Positions 16,713 to 25,408 of a DNA stretch of 64,000 bases are shown here, in pieces. Location: NCBI RefSeq assembly GCF_000293865.2, contig NZ_ALKN02000002.1:186001-250000 (forward strand). The letters run 5' to 3'. How positions within the stretch are numbered: position 1 is the stretch's first letter; each line of letters begins with the position of its first letter. The DNA is from Limnohabitans sp. Rim28. Lineage in GTDB: Bacteria > Pseudomonadota > Gammaproteobacteria > Burkholderiales > Burkholderiaceae_C. A model generated the notes under the pieces. It saw only the letters and a program-made list of their open reading frames with translations. It ran no database searches and had not been told where the DNA came from. The position numbers and the translations under genes were made by a program.

Positions 16713-17519
16713 ATGTCATCAGTCACCCACTCTCCATTGCACGACTTAGCCCATACGGCAGCACCCAAGCGCAGTCTGACTTGGTACATGTCGTGGGCCT
16801 TCTTGCTTTTGTTGCTGGCGGCTTCTTGGAAAGGTGCTGACATGCGCCCAGCCGAGTTGTTCCGTGATTCGGGCAACATGAGCCAATACGCTGCAGAGTT
16901 CTTTCCCCCGAATTTCCGGCAATGGCGGATGTACGTCGACGAGATGATCATCACTTTGCAAATTGCTTTGTGGGGTACAGTTTTGGCCGTGGTGACTGCG
17001 GTGCCATTGGCACTCTTGGCGTCATCCAACATCGTGCCATGGTGGGTGTATCAACCTGTGCGTCGTTTGATGGACTCGTTTCGCGCCATTAACGAAATGG
17101 TTTTTGCCATGCTCTTTGTGGTGGCGGTAGGCTTGGGACCGTTTGCGGGTGTGCTGGCCTTGTGGATCCACACCGCAGGCATTTTGGCCAAGTTGTTCTC
17201 TGAGGCGGTGGAGGCGATCGACCCCCAACCCGTGGAGGGCATTCGGTCCACCGGCGCATCGGCAATGCACGAAATTGTTTACGGTGTGATACCGCAAGTC
17301 ATGCCACTGTGGATCTCATTCACACTTTACCGATTTGAGTCCAACGTGCGATCTGCATCTGTAGTCGGTATGGTAGGCGCTGGCGGTATCGGCGTTGTTT
17401 TGTGGGAAATCATTCGCGGTTTTCAATACGCCGAAACTTGCGCTGTGATGCTGATCATTATTGTGACGGTGAGCATTATTGACCTTGTGTCCGCTCGTAT
17501 TCGCAAGTTCTTCGTATGA
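16713..17519 (+). CDS. phnE: PhnE, phosphonate ABC transporter permease
   Basis: The inner-membrane permease has the binding-protein-dependent transport loop [20 protein letters not shown] and [18 protein letters not shown]. PhnE conserved N-terminal region [16 protein letters not shown] is present. The ATG at 16713 gives a normal cytoplasmic N terminus of about 25 residues before the first membrane helix. Only one PhnE gene is present. The HD-oxygenase gene follows after eight bases. Confidence 0.93.
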   Translation: MSSVTHSPLHDLAHTAAPKRSLTWYMSWAFLLLLLAASWKGADMRPAELFRDSGNMSQYAAEFFPPNFRQWRMYVDEMIITLQIALWGTVLAVVTAVPLALLASSNIVPWWVYQPVRRLMDSFRAINEMVFAMLFVVAVGLGPFAGVLALWIHTAGILAKLFSEAVEAIDPQPVEGIRSTGASAMHEIVYGVIPQVMPLWISFTLYRFESNVRSASVVGMVGAGGIGVVLWEIIRGFQYAETCAVMLIIIVTVSIIDLVSARIRKFFV

Positions 17520-17527
17520 GGTGAACC

Positions 17528-18088
17528 ATGTCACTCACATTGTCAGAAGTGATTAGTTTGCTTGAGCGCCGTGGACAAATTCAGTACGGCATGGAAGCAA
17601 TAAACCAACTCGAGCACGCGCTGCAGTGCGCGGACCTGGCAGAAAATGCTGGCGAAACACCTGAAATCGTCGTGGCATCATTGCTTCACGACTTGGGGCA
17701 CTTACTGGTTGAAACCCGTGATGAGCAACAAATGCAAAAGACAAAGCAGGATGACTTACACCAATACATCGCACTGCCATTTATCCGTAGCCTGTTTCCG
17801 GCCGCGGTATTGGAACCCATCCGCATGCATGTGGATGCCAAACGATACCTCTGCCTGATCGATCCAAGTTATTGGGCCAGTTTATCGGCCGCATCAAAAC
17901 ACAGCCTGGAGCAGCAAGGGGGGGTGTACAACGTGGCTGAAGCCTCAGCCTTTATTGCGCAGCCTTATGCAGCTGAATCTGTGCGACTGCGCCGTTATGA
18001 CGACTTGGCCAAAGTGCCTGCAAAGGCAGTGCCTCCCTTGTCTTATTACAACTCCCACCTCAATAAAGTAGTTTTGAAATCTGCTTGA
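17528..18088 (+). CDS. PhnZ-like HD-domain phosphonate oxygenase
   Basis: A 186-residue HD-domain protein of the phosphonate-operon-associated family. PhnZ, the characterised member, is a mixed-valence di-iron oxygenase that splits 2-amino-1-hydroxyethylphosphonate into glycine and phosphate. The lid residues Tyr-x-x-Glu are at Tyr20 and Glu23, and metal ligands are at His30, His54-Asp55, His58, His78 and His101, with LRRYDD near the C terminus; all fit PhnZ. It is the last gene of phnCDE, eight bases after phnE. No PhnY-type Fe(II)/2-oxoglutarate hydroxylase is present in the window to make the hydroxylated substrate, so the true substrate may differ or come from outside or from a distant gene. 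Confidence 0.85.
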   Translation: MSLTLSEVISLLERRGQIQYGMEAINQLEHALQCADLAENAGETPEIVVASLLHDLGHLLVETRDEQQMQKTKQDDLHQYIALPFIRSLFPAAVLEPIRMHVDAKRYLCLIDPSYWASLSAASKHSLEQQGGVYNVAEASAFIAQPYAAESVRLRRYDDLAKVPAKAVPPLSYYNSHLNKVVLKSA

Positions 18089-18097
18089 GTCTTGCGC

Positions 18098-18169
18098 CTG
18101 CTGTTGCAAGCCCCGTTCACCATCGGCTCAGTCTGGCATGCGCAGCAAAGACTGCCCCATTTGAATACG
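18098..18169 (+). repeat. Right copy of imperfect direct repeat flanking the phn island
   Basis: Matches 2184-2255 at 67 of 72 positions, same orientation, no gaps. The right 42 bases are the 3' end of psd; the left part, read on the plus strand, continues as cysteine-rich codons followed by KPRSP, like the end of the small CxxC gene at 1966. Both copies therefore look like the junction of two convergent genes. Confidence 0.85.
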
Positions 18170-19009
18170 TGCACCTGACACCACGCCGTCGGCCCATTCA
18201 AACCCAGGTGGTACAAAAATCAAAATGGTGGACCCATGCTCAAACCAACCCATTTCTTGCCCCTTGGCATACAGAGCATCGCAAGGCATCTCGTTGGGCC
18301 CCCGGTAACGCAGATTCAACAACACATCCACCGCGTGTAAACGCATGCTCGCGACCAAAACAGCTGCTACGGGCACGATCAAAAATGGAACGCCGGTTTC
18401 TGTCTGCATGTGCAACACAGCCCGTTCATTTTTGCAAAACAACTCGGCCACCCGCTTGAGCGCTACCGGATTCACGTTCCAAGTGTCACCTGACACATAG
18501 GTCACATGCTTCAAATGGACATGGTGGGGCGCATGAAAACGGTGGTACATGCTGCTGGTCAAGCGCAACGTCACATAGGAACCGCCCTCCAGAACAGCGG
18601 GCCAATGCTGGCATCGTTCAGAGGCTCCCACCAGAGATTGCAACTGGTAAGGAAACCCCTTGGCCTGATACACCTGCCCTTGGGTGATGGTCCCGCACTC
18701 CCCCACGATCGCATCACAAGGTGACGTGAAACATGCAGGATCTAGATTGACGAGCCTCGCTCCAGGTTTGAGTTCACGCGTGAAACAAGCGTGCAGACTG
18801 TCAAATTTCTCATGTTTCGCATCACTCAAATCCAGATCACTGAACATGCGCCATACCGCCATGGACGATTTGACCACCCAAGGATGTCGGATCTGACTCC
18901 ACCAGCCCATGAAACGGGTCAGTGTGATGCGCGGGATACGGTTGGTCAGCAAAAAGTTGAGGTCTTCTTGAATCATCCACTTTTGAAAAATTTGGCGAAT
19001 CTTCATCAT
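18128..19009 (-). CDS. psd: Phosphatidylserine decarboxylase
   Basis: The proenzyme motif is FEHGSTILIF near the C terminus; cleavage between Gly and Ser would create the pyruvoyl group. Upstream are MYHRFHAPHHV and GDTWNVNP-type segments conserved in Psd. The enzyme converts phosphatidylserine to phosphatidylethanolamine in the inner membrane. ATG 19009 follows GAGTGA, while the longer frame would start at TTG 19021. Placement next to an aminotransferase and glycolipid genes is unusual for the housekeeping psd and suggests a second, special-purpose copy. Divergent from the aminotransferase, convergent with the HD oxygenase. Confidence 0.88.
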   Translation of the reverse strand: MMKIRQIFQKWMIQEDLNFLLTNRIPRITLTRFMGWWSQIRHPWVVKSSMAVWRMFSDLDLSDAKHEKFDSLHACFTRELKPGARLVNLDPACFTSPCDAIVGECGTITQGQVYQAKGFPYQLQSLVGASERCQHWPAVLEGGSYVTLRLTSSMYHRFHAPHHVHLKHVTYVSGDTWNVNPVALKRVAELFCKNERAVLHMQTETGVPFLIVPVAAVLVASMRLHAVDVLLNLRYRGPNEMPCDALYAKGQEMGWFEHGSTILIFVPPGFEWADGVVSGARIQMGQSLLRMPD

Positions 19010-19061
19010 GTTGTCACTCAATTTGAATAGAAAGAAAGTTCATTGACTCAAGGAAATCAAC

Positions 19062-20702
19062 GTGATCACCACTTGGATAGGACTGGGCGCTTTGGGCGCT
19101 TTGACCACTCTGGCGCCGGCCATACGTCAAAGAATTCAACTTTCGCGGGCCAAACACCGATCTTTGGCAGGACATTCGAAAATGGCCAAACGTCTGGCTC
19201 GGTTGTTGCCCGGCTACAGTTTTGACGACAGCAGTTTTTTTGCTTGTGATGGCGCACCCACGCAGGTTCAGGCCCAACGCCGAGCTGCCTTCATGGGTCT
19301 GGCCAACACCTTGCAAAATCGCCACCCACTGAGCATCCAAGCTTCGGCACAGGCACGGAGCAACATCTCTGACATGCAATTCATTTCGGCGTACCGGGTG
19401 CCTTTTCAATTCAGTCCCATGGTCAGAGAGCATCTGAAAGTCGGCTCTTTCTTGCAGTCTGCCCAAGGCGTTCAGGTCACCGATTTGGACGGCCAGGTTT
19501 TTTACGATCTGACAGGTTCTTACGGCGTCAACGTGTTTGGCGCAGACTTTTACAAAGAAACCATGCAACTGGGCATGGCCCGAACCCAAGAGCTGGGACC
19601 GGTTTTGGGCTCGTATCACCCTGTTGTGGCGAGCAACGCGGAGCGACTCAAAGCCATTTCGGGTTTGGACGAGGTGTCTTTTCACATGTCCGGAACAGAG
19701 GCTGTCATGCAAGCCGTCCGGTTGGCCAGGTACCACACACGTCGCAAAAACATTGTGCGGTTTTGTGGTGCATACCATGGCTGGTGGGAAGACGTGCAAC
19801 CGGGCCCTGGCAACCCCATGCCACCTCGCGAAACCTTCACCCTGAGTGACATGAGCGAGCGAAGCTTGCAGGTGCTGCGCACGCGAAAAGACATTGCTTG
19901 CGTGTTGATCAATCCTTTGCAGGCTCTGCACACCAATGCCAATGCGCCCGGTGATTCGACTCTGGTGGACAGCAGCCGACGGGCAAGCTACGACCGCGAG
20001 GCCTACACCACTTGGCTCAAAGCATTGAGAAAAGTATGTACGGAGCGGTGCATTGCACTGATCTTTGACGAAGTCTTCTTGGGATTCCGTTTGGCAGCTG
20101 GTGGCGCTCAAGCTTATTTTGGCGTTCAAGCCGACATGGTCACTTACGGCAAAACACTGGGCGGCGGTTTTCCGGTTGGCGTTGTGTGCGGGAAGCACGA
20201 ATGGATGCGCCGGTTCAACGAAAAACGTCCCGCTGACATTTGTTTTGCCCGAGGCACCTTCAACGCACACCCGGCTGTCATGGGTGCCATGTCGGCATTT
20301 CTGGACCAACTCGACACACCAGCAGTTCAAGCCATTTACCACGGCCTGGACGAACGATGGAATGCGCGTGCAGCCCTTTTCAACAGCACCATGACGGCGA
20401 ATGGATTGCCCTTTCAAGTGGCCAACATGTCCAGTGTTTGGACGCTTTTTTACACACAGCCCAGCCGTTACAACTGGATTTTGCAGTACTACCTCAGGCT
20501 GCATGGATTGGCGCTCAGTTGGGTGGGTACGGGTCGAATGATCTTCAGCCTCAACTACAGCGATGAAGATTTTGACGCTGTCATGCAAAGGTTTGTACAG
20601 GCTGGTCTGGAAATGCAGCGTGACGGATGGTGGTGGCATGCACCCATGATCACCAATCAATCCATTCGCCGTCGCATCCTCAAAGAAACATTGTTTCGTT
20701 GA
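19062..20702 (+). CDS. Membrane-anchored class III aminotransferase (glutamate-1-semialdehyde-aminomutase-like)
   Basis: The PLP domain has the class III features GTEAVMQAVRLAR, YHGWWED, IFDEVFLGFR and the Schiff-base lysine near residue 364 in VTYGKTLGGGFPVG. It is about 100 residues longer than glutamate-1-semialdehyde aminomutase because of an N-terminal extension that begins with a hydrophobic segment (TTWIGLGALGALTTLAP) and a basic stretch, likely a membrane anchor. The start is GTG 19062 after AAGGA. Placement between psd and a DUF962-like gene suggests work on a lipid or lipid precursor. A haem-biosynthesis role is unlikely given the extension and context. Substrate unknown. Confidence 0.75.
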   Translation: MITTWIGLGALGALTTLAPAIRQRIQLSRAKHRSLAGHSKMAKRLARLLPGYSFDDSSFFACDGAPTQVQAQRRAAFMGLANTLQNRHPLSIQASAQARSNISDMQFISAYRVPFQFSPMVREHLKVGSFLQSAQGVQVTDLDGQVFYDLTGSYGVNVFGADFYKETMQLGMARTQELGPVLGSYHPVVASNAERLKAISGLDEVSFHMSGTEAVMQAVRLARYHTRRKNIVRFCGAYHGWWEDVQPGPGNPMPPRETFTLSDMSERSLQVLRTRKDIACVLINPLQALHTNANAPGDSTLVDSSRRASYDREAYTTWLKALRKVCTERCIALIFDEVFLGFRLAAGGAQAYFGVQADMVTYGKTLGGGFPVGVVCGKHEWMRRFNEKRPADICFARGTFNAHPAVMGAMSAFLDQLDTPAVQAIYHGLDERWNARAALFNSTMTANGLPFQVANMSSVWTLFYTQPSRYNWILQYYLRLHGLALSWVGTGRMIFSLNYSDEDFDAVMQRFVQAGLEMQRDGWWWHAPMITNQSIRRRILKETLFR

Positions 20703-20710
20703 CCCATCCT

Positions 20711-20740
20711 CAACGCTCAACCGCTGAAGGTTGAGCGTTG
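20711..20740. terminator. Long perfect hairpin between convergent genes
   Basis: CAACGCTCAACC (20711-20722) pairs perfectly with GGTTGAGCGTTG (20729-20740) around a six-base loop. It lies between two convergent stops (20702 and 20750). A short A run follows on the plus strand, so for neither direction is there a classical long U tract; a bidirectional terminator is still most likely. Confidence 0.6.
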
Positions 20741-20749
20741 AAAAATCAC

Positions 20750-21358
20750 TCAACGGCTGATGTGGAGATCTCTGTCGGCAAAACGCTCACCGCGCAACAG
20801 TTGCAACGGCGCTTTGTGGTACAGATAAATGTCGTGAAAAGGATCGGTCAAAATTTTGGTCATCCAGACCAAGCCTGTCTGGACATCATGCAAAAAGAAC
20901 AAATGCACGGTGCGGAACAGCAAAGCGCCGATCCCCAAATAAAGCCAAGCGAATCCAACCGCCCGCATGTACTCCAACAAAGTCTCATGCGCTGGCAATA
21001 TACCCATGAAGCCTGGATTCATGAATATGGCCAAGGGCAACAATGCCCAAACACTCAACAGCACAACTTTGCGGCGCAGGTTGTAGCCCACCTTGATGTC
21101 TTCTTTGAACTCGTTGGTTGCCTCGTTGACATGGTCATAGCCCAAGGGTTCAAAGAAAAAATGTCCCGCTTGACGTGATGTCATCGACACCAGCCAAGCC
21201 AATAAAGCCGCTATGGCTGGATCCACAAACATCAATCCATAGGCCACCACAAAGGCCGTCGCACTGAGCAGGTGCAAGGACTGATTGATCCGGCAATGGT
21301 GGTAATAGCGGTGATCGTCCCAGCGCTGAACACGCAATGATTCCAAAAATTCTTTCAC
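20750..21358 (-). CDS. DUF962/Mpo1-like membrane protein
   Basis: A 202-residue protein with about four hydrophobic segments and conserved-looking polar motifs: HHCRINQSLH near residue 20 (H-x4-N-x3-H), GHFFFE near 66, and HDIYLYH near the C terminus. This pattern recalls DUF962/Mpo1, a family with a yeast member that is an Fe(II) dioxygenase for 2-hydroxy fatty acids. The match is from memory of motifs and moderate. It may act on a lipid or aldehyde in the membrane together with the neighbouring aminotransferase, psd and GT4. Alternative: another His-box membrane desaturase or hydroxylase. Confidence 0.5.
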   Translation of the reverse strand: MKEFLESLRVQRWDDHRYYHHCRINQSLHLLSATAFVVAYGLMFVDPAIAALLAWLVSMTSRQAGHFFFEPLGYDHVNEATNEFKEDIKVGYNLRRKVVLLSVWALLPLAIFMNPGFMGILPAHETLLEYMRAVGFAWLYLGIGALLFRTVHLFFLHDVQTGLVWMTKILTDPFHDIYLYHKAPLQLLRGERFADRDLHISR

Positions 21359-21426
21359 ACGAACCCCTCTTGATGAATGTGACCGAATGATGATCGCTGA
21401 GTGTTAAAAATCAGTGACAGCCTTTG

Positions 21427-21447
21427 TTGTCATCAAATTGTTAAATG
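21427..21447 (+). promoter_or_regulatory. Candidate PhoB box before GT4 gene
   Basis: TTGTCATCAAA is followed directly by TTGTTAAATG; the first unit is identical to that of the ppk promoter and the second is degenerate. It lies about 20 bases before ATG 21467 in a divergent region. Confidence 0.45.
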
Positions 21448-21466
21448 CTTCACCCAATATCAGGGG

Positions 21467-22669
21467 ATGTACGAATCAAATCATGACCCCTACTTGGTTG
21501 AAAACATTGAGCCGCTCAACCCCAGCTTGCGCATCGCAGTGGTCACAGAAACTTGGCCACCAGAGGTCAATGGTGTAGCGCTCACGCTCTCGCGATTGGT
21601 GCAAGAGTTGAGTTTGCGACAACACACCATTCAGCTCATTCGTCCCAAGCAAACACCAAGTGAGACCGGCACGAGCCGAGAGGGCTGGACAGAACTCTTG
21701 CTCAAAGGCATGCCTATTCCACGCTACCCTGAACTCAAGTTGGGATTTCCAAGCAAAAAATCACTCATTCAGGCATGGACACAAAAGCGGCCTGACATTG
21801 TTCACATTGCCACAGAGGGCCCTTTGGGTTGGTCAGCCTTGCAAGCCGCCAAGGTTTTGCGCCTACCGGTTTCCTCCGATTTCAGAACCAATTTTCAAAG
21901 CTACAGCAAACACTATGGCGTAGGCTGGCTACAAAAGCCGATCGTGGCTTACCTGCGTAAATTTCATAACCGCACACACTGCACGATGGTCCCAACACAG
22001 GCGATGCGCGAACAACTTCACCAACTGGGGTTCGACAATCTGCACACCGTTGGCCGAGGTGTCAACACCACTTTGTTTCACCCAGATAAACGCAGCCCCG
22101 ATTTACGTCGGCAGTGGCAAGCCGATGATGAAACCATGGTTTTGTTGTCAGTCGGACGACTGGCTGCAGAAAAAAATCTGGACCTGACCATCAAAACCTA
22201 CCAAGCACTTTTACAAAACAATCGGAAAGTCAAACTGGTTTTTTGCGGTGATGGCCCTTACCGCGCCAAGCTTCAAGCCGAATGTCCAGACGCGATCTTC
22301 ATGGGCATGTCAACACAACCGCAACTGGCCGTCGCGTATGCCAGCGCTGACCTGTTTCTTTTCACCAGCCTGACCGAAACATTTGGCAATGTCACACTGG
22401 AAGCCTTGGCCAGTGGCACACCTGTGCTGGCATTTGACTGTGCTGCCGCCAAAGAGGTCATAGAAGACGGGCGCAACGGTTGGCTGGTACACAATGAAGA
22501 CGCGCAGCTTTATGTCTTGCGCGCTTTGGACATCAGTCAGCACATTCAAAATTTAAAAGACACTCGAAAAAACGCGCACACCAGCGTCCTCAAGTGGGAA
22601 TGGAATGAAATTGCCTTGCAAGTGGAGCGTCTTTTCCGCCAAGTTCTGTCCACCTGTTCACGCAGCTGA
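21467..22669 (+). CDS. GT4-family glycosyltransferase (glycolipid synthesis likely)
   Basis: The protein starts RIAVVTETWPPEVNGVALTLS and has the GT4 C-terminal signature SLTETFGNVTLEALASGTPV, with the E-x7-E pair. Relatives include MgtA-type alpha-mannosyltransferases and plant SQD2, which use UDP- or GDP-sugars to glycosylate lipids. Neighbouring lplT and ugd point to a membrane glycolipid, for example a glucuronosyl or glucosyl diacylglycerol made under phosphate limitation. ATG 21467 (MYESNHD) is chosen over an upstream frame opening at 21401, which would read through the candidate PhoB box. The 3' end overlaps lplT by 12 bases, tail to tail. Confidence 0.8.
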   Translation: MYESNHDPYLVENIEPLNPSLRIAVVTETWPPEVNGVALTLSRLVQELSLRQHTIQLIRPKQTPSETGTSREGWTELLLKGMPIPRYPELKLGFPSKKSLIQAWTQKRPDIVHIATEGPLGWSALQAAKVLRLPVSSDFRTNFQSYSKHYGVGWLQKPIVAYLRKFHNRTHCTMVPTQAMREQLHQLGFDNLHTVGRGVNTTLFHPDKRSPDLRRQWQADDETMVLLSVGRLAAEKNLDLTIKTYQALLQNNRKVKLVFCGDGPYRAKLQAECPDAIFMGMSTQPQLAVAYASADLFLFTSLTETFGNVTLEALASGTPVLAFDCAAAKEVIEDGRNGWLVHNEDAQLYVLRALDISQHIQNLKDTRKNAHTSVLKWEWNEIALQVERLFRQVLSTCSRS

Positions 22670-23896
22670 GGCGGGTGGCCGCAAAGACATCAGCCAAGGG
22701 GCTGCAGCCATCCACAAGGGCAGGCTCATCAACACCATGGTGGTGAACAACGACCACTCCCAAGACACCATGAAGCTGTATGCCGCCAACATCATCAGCA
22801 CACTCAAATTTTCATTGAAGCCTTGCACAGCGATGGATCGGCCAGCCGACATGCTTTTTTTCCCACGTCTTTGCAACATCGCATTCATTGGAATCAACAG
22901 CATGCCACCCGACCAACCCGCCAAGACCAGAACAGGAATCACCACCCATACATCCCGGATGAACGCCAGGCACGGCATCAACACCGCCAAAAGCAAAGCC
23001 CATCGCAAGGATTTGCGTGACTTGAAACCCTCCCGCTTAAGTGCCGCCATGATGGCGCCACCCATCACACCCAAGGCCACCACCCCTTGAAGATATGCAC
23101 CTTGCTGTAAATTCAAGCCACCCTGCGTTTGCGCCCAAACCAAAACGACAAATTGCAGCACCGCGCCAACACCCCAACTCAGAGTGGTCACACGCAAAGA
23201 CACCCCTCCTAAAGTATCAGCCCACAGTTGTCGGTTATTTCTCCAAAATGGAAGCCATCGGACATCACGCCAGGCCAAAGCATGGGGAACCTTGGGCTCC
23301 GTGGGCAGAATCCCTGAATTGCTGATTGCAGACAACCCATACAACAACCCAACGACGGCCAAGCCTGAAACCAATTCGGTTTGCACCAACCATGCAGGCC
23401 TGTCTTGAATACCCAACAGATCCATCAAGCCCGGATTTGCGCTGCCCATGCCGATCAACCAACCCCCTAAAACAACGCCACCCAAGATGGACAGCACCAT
23501 CGTGACTTCGACCCAGGCATTGGCCTGAACAAGCCGCGATGCAGCCACAGTTTCGATGACCAGACCATACTTTGCGGGTGCATAAACTGAAGCGGCCAAT
23601 CCAGTCAGCGCGAAGGCCAACAAAGGATGCATGCCCATCAACAAGCTCAAAACGGCCAAGATCTTGAGCAAGTTCATCACCGACATGACGTCTCGCTTTG
23701 AAAAGCCATCGGCCAAGGGGCCCACCCAACTGGCCATCAAAACATACGACAAAGTGAAAGCAAACTTGAGTAACGGCGCCCAATAACCGGGGTAAGCCTG
23801 CTCTTGTAAAAAGCAAACGCCCAGCACCAGCAGTGCGTTGTCGGCTAATCCACAGAAAAACTGGGCCAGGATCAGCCAAAAAAAACCCTTAGGCAT
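22658..23896 (-). CDS. lplT: LplT-like lysophospholipid transporter (MFS)
   Basis: The MFS protein begins [22 protein letters not shown] and has APAKYGLV and [19 protein letters not shown], the typical LplT signatures. LplT flips lysophospholipids across the inner membrane to be re-acylated. Usually lplT is followed by an acyltransferase (aas); none is present here. It overlaps ugd by eight bases, forming a ugd-lplT operon. In this context it could serve the turnover of membrane lipids during phosphate shortage. Confidence 0.87.
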   Translation of the reverse strand: MPKGFFWLILAQFFCGLADNALLVLGVCFLQEQAYPGYWAPLLKFAFTLSYVLMASWVGPLADGFSKRDVMSVMNLLKILAVLSLLMGMHPLLAFALTGLAASVYAPAKYGLVIETVAASRLVQANAWVEVTMVLSILGGVVLGGWLIGMGSANPGLMDLLGIQDRPAWLVQTELVSGLAVVGLLYGLSAISNSGILPTEPKVPHALAWRDVRWLPFWRNNRQLWADTLGGVSLRVTTLSWGVGAVLQFVVLVWAQTQGGLNLQQGAYLQGVVALGVMGGAIMAALKREGFKSRKSLRWALLLAVLMPCLAFIRDVWVVIPVLVLAGWSGGMLLIPMNAMLQRRGKKSMSAGRSIAVQGFNENLSVLMMLAAYSFMVSWEWSLFTTMVLMSLPLWMAAAPWLMSLRPPASAA

Positions 23897-25322
23897 TCAC
23901 AGCGTTACCCGGTGAATTTGCTTCCATGTCTGACGCAAAATCCAACCATTGCGCCAAATCATTTCGGCGACCCACACCTTGGTAGGCAATGCCCAATTCA
24001 CTCAAAGCCTCAGGGTTGTAGAGATTTCTACCATCCAAGATGAAGGGTTTGTTCATCACCGCTTTCATCGCAGCAAAGTCCGGGTTGTGGAAATTTTTCC
24101 ATTCAGTCAACACCATCAAAGCATCTGCACCTTCCAGCGCCTGCATATCGGTGGGCGCCAGTGAGAAGTTCTCCAAGATAGCGTTATCTGAACCCAAGTC
24201 TTGCTGCAAAGCCAAAAGAGCATGCTCACCCGCAATGGGATCAAAGGCACACACTTCAGCGCCAAGCTCCAAAAGCTGACGAATCACCATGCGACTGGGT
24301 GCTTCGCGCATATCGTCCGTGTTGGGCTTAAAGGCCAAGCCCCAAATCGCAATTTTTCGACCCCTCAAATCCATGCCAATGCGCTGGACCAAGCGGTCTA
24401 CCAAAACCGTCTTTTGTCGCTCATTCACCAACTCTGTTGCAGAAACCACGGCCATCTTGTGACCATAGGCCTTGGCCGTACTCACCAAGGCTTGCGTATC
24501 CTTTGGAAAGCAACTGCCGCCGTAACCGCACCCGGCGTACAAAAAGCTGTGACCGATGCGGCTGTCGGCACCGATGCCACGGCGAACATGGTCAACATCG
24601 GCATCCAAGGCATCTGCCAAGTTGGCGATTTCATTCATGAATGAAATCCTGGCAGCCAGCATCGCATTGGCAGCGTATTTGGTCAATTCGGCACTGCGCA
24701 CATCCATCCAAACTGTGCGGGCATGGTGACGGTTGAAACTGGCATACAGATCGCCCATCATGCGCTGGCTTCGTGCTTTGTGAGGGCCATCGTTCAGACC
24801 CACAACAATCCGGTCTGGGCGCATGAAGTCATCGATGGCCGCGCCTTCTTTGAGGAATTCTGGGTTAGAAATGACATCGAACAGGTCCATCGACATGCCG
24901 CGGTGGGTCAATTCATGCGAAATTGCCGCGCGAACCTTGTCTGCCGTTCCCACTGGAACCGTTGACTTGTTCACCACCAACTTGAAGCCCTTGATATGGC
25001 GACCGATGGTGCTGGCCACCGACAACACATGGCCCAAATCAGCAGAGCCGTCTTCCGTGGCGGGTGTACCAACCGCAATGAAAATAATGTCGCCATGCTC
25101 AATGGCCTCACAGGCATCGTGAGTGAATCGAATGCGGCCATCGGCCCTGTTACGGTGGAGCAGGTCTTTCAAGCCAGGCTCGTAGATCGGAACTTCGCCA
25201 TCTCGCAAGAGTTTGATCTTTTCTTCATCCTTGTCCATGCATAAGACTTTGAAACCCAAGTCAGCCAGACAAGCGCCAGTGACCAAGCCCACGTAACCCG
25301 ATCCAATGACTGTGATTCGCAT
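23889..25322 (-). CDS. ugd: UDP-glucose 6-dehydrogenase
   Basis: It has the NAD-binding [20 protein letters not shown] start and the catalytic cysteine in [16 protein letters not shown]. The reaction is UDP-glucose to UDP-glucuronate with two NAD+. ATG 25322 is preceded by AGGAG at good distance, so the longer frame to 25361 is rejected. Beside a GT4, a GT28 and the PhoBR genes, UDP-glucuronate is probably the donor for glucuronosyl diacylglycerol as known in some alphaproteobacteria under phosphate limitation; a capsule role is possible, but no capsule genes are present. Confidence 0.92.
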   Translation of the reverse strand: MRITVIGSGYVGLVTGACLADLGFKVLCMDKDEEKIKLLRDGEVPIYEPGLKDLLHRNRADGRIRFTHDACEAIEHGDIIFIAVGTPATEDGSADLGHVLSVASTIGRHIKGFKLVVNKSTVPVGTADKVRAAISHELTHRGMSMDLFDVISNPEFLKEGAAIDDFMRPDRIVVGLNDGPHKARSQRMMGDLYASFNRHHARTVWMDVRSAELTKYAANAMLAARISFMNEIANLADALDADVDHVRRGIGADSRIGHSFLYAGCGYGGSCFPKDTQALVSTAKAYGHKMAVVSATELVNERQKTVLVDRLVQRIGMDLRGRKIAIWGLAFKPNTDDMREAPSRMVIRQLLELGAEVCAFDPIAGEHALLALQQDLGSDNAILENFSLAPTDMQALEGADALMVLTEWKNFHNPDFAAMKAVMNKPFILDGRNLYNPEALSELGIAYQGVGRRNDLAQWLDFASDMEANSPGNAVNA

Positions 25323-25408
25323 GACAACACTCCTGAAATAAAAGGAGATGTTGCTGGCCACCTGTTAAAGAGGCGTGTCAAATCAATGATGAATTGATGA
25401 ATCTGAGT

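Noticed and set aside
20711..20740. Hairpin as a mobile-element end or REP sequence
   Set aside because: Only one copy was seen in the window and it lies between convergent stops; a terminator is simpler.
19014..20753. Long minus-strand open frame opposite the aminotransferase
   Set aside because: It is the antisense of a clear PLP enzyme and has no family motifs; the coding signal belongs to the plus strand.
25323..25408. PhoB-like repeats before ugd
   Set aside because: ATCAT and GACAC 11 bases apart are visible on the minus strand, but the first unit is weak and the region is AT-rich; not listed as a feature.
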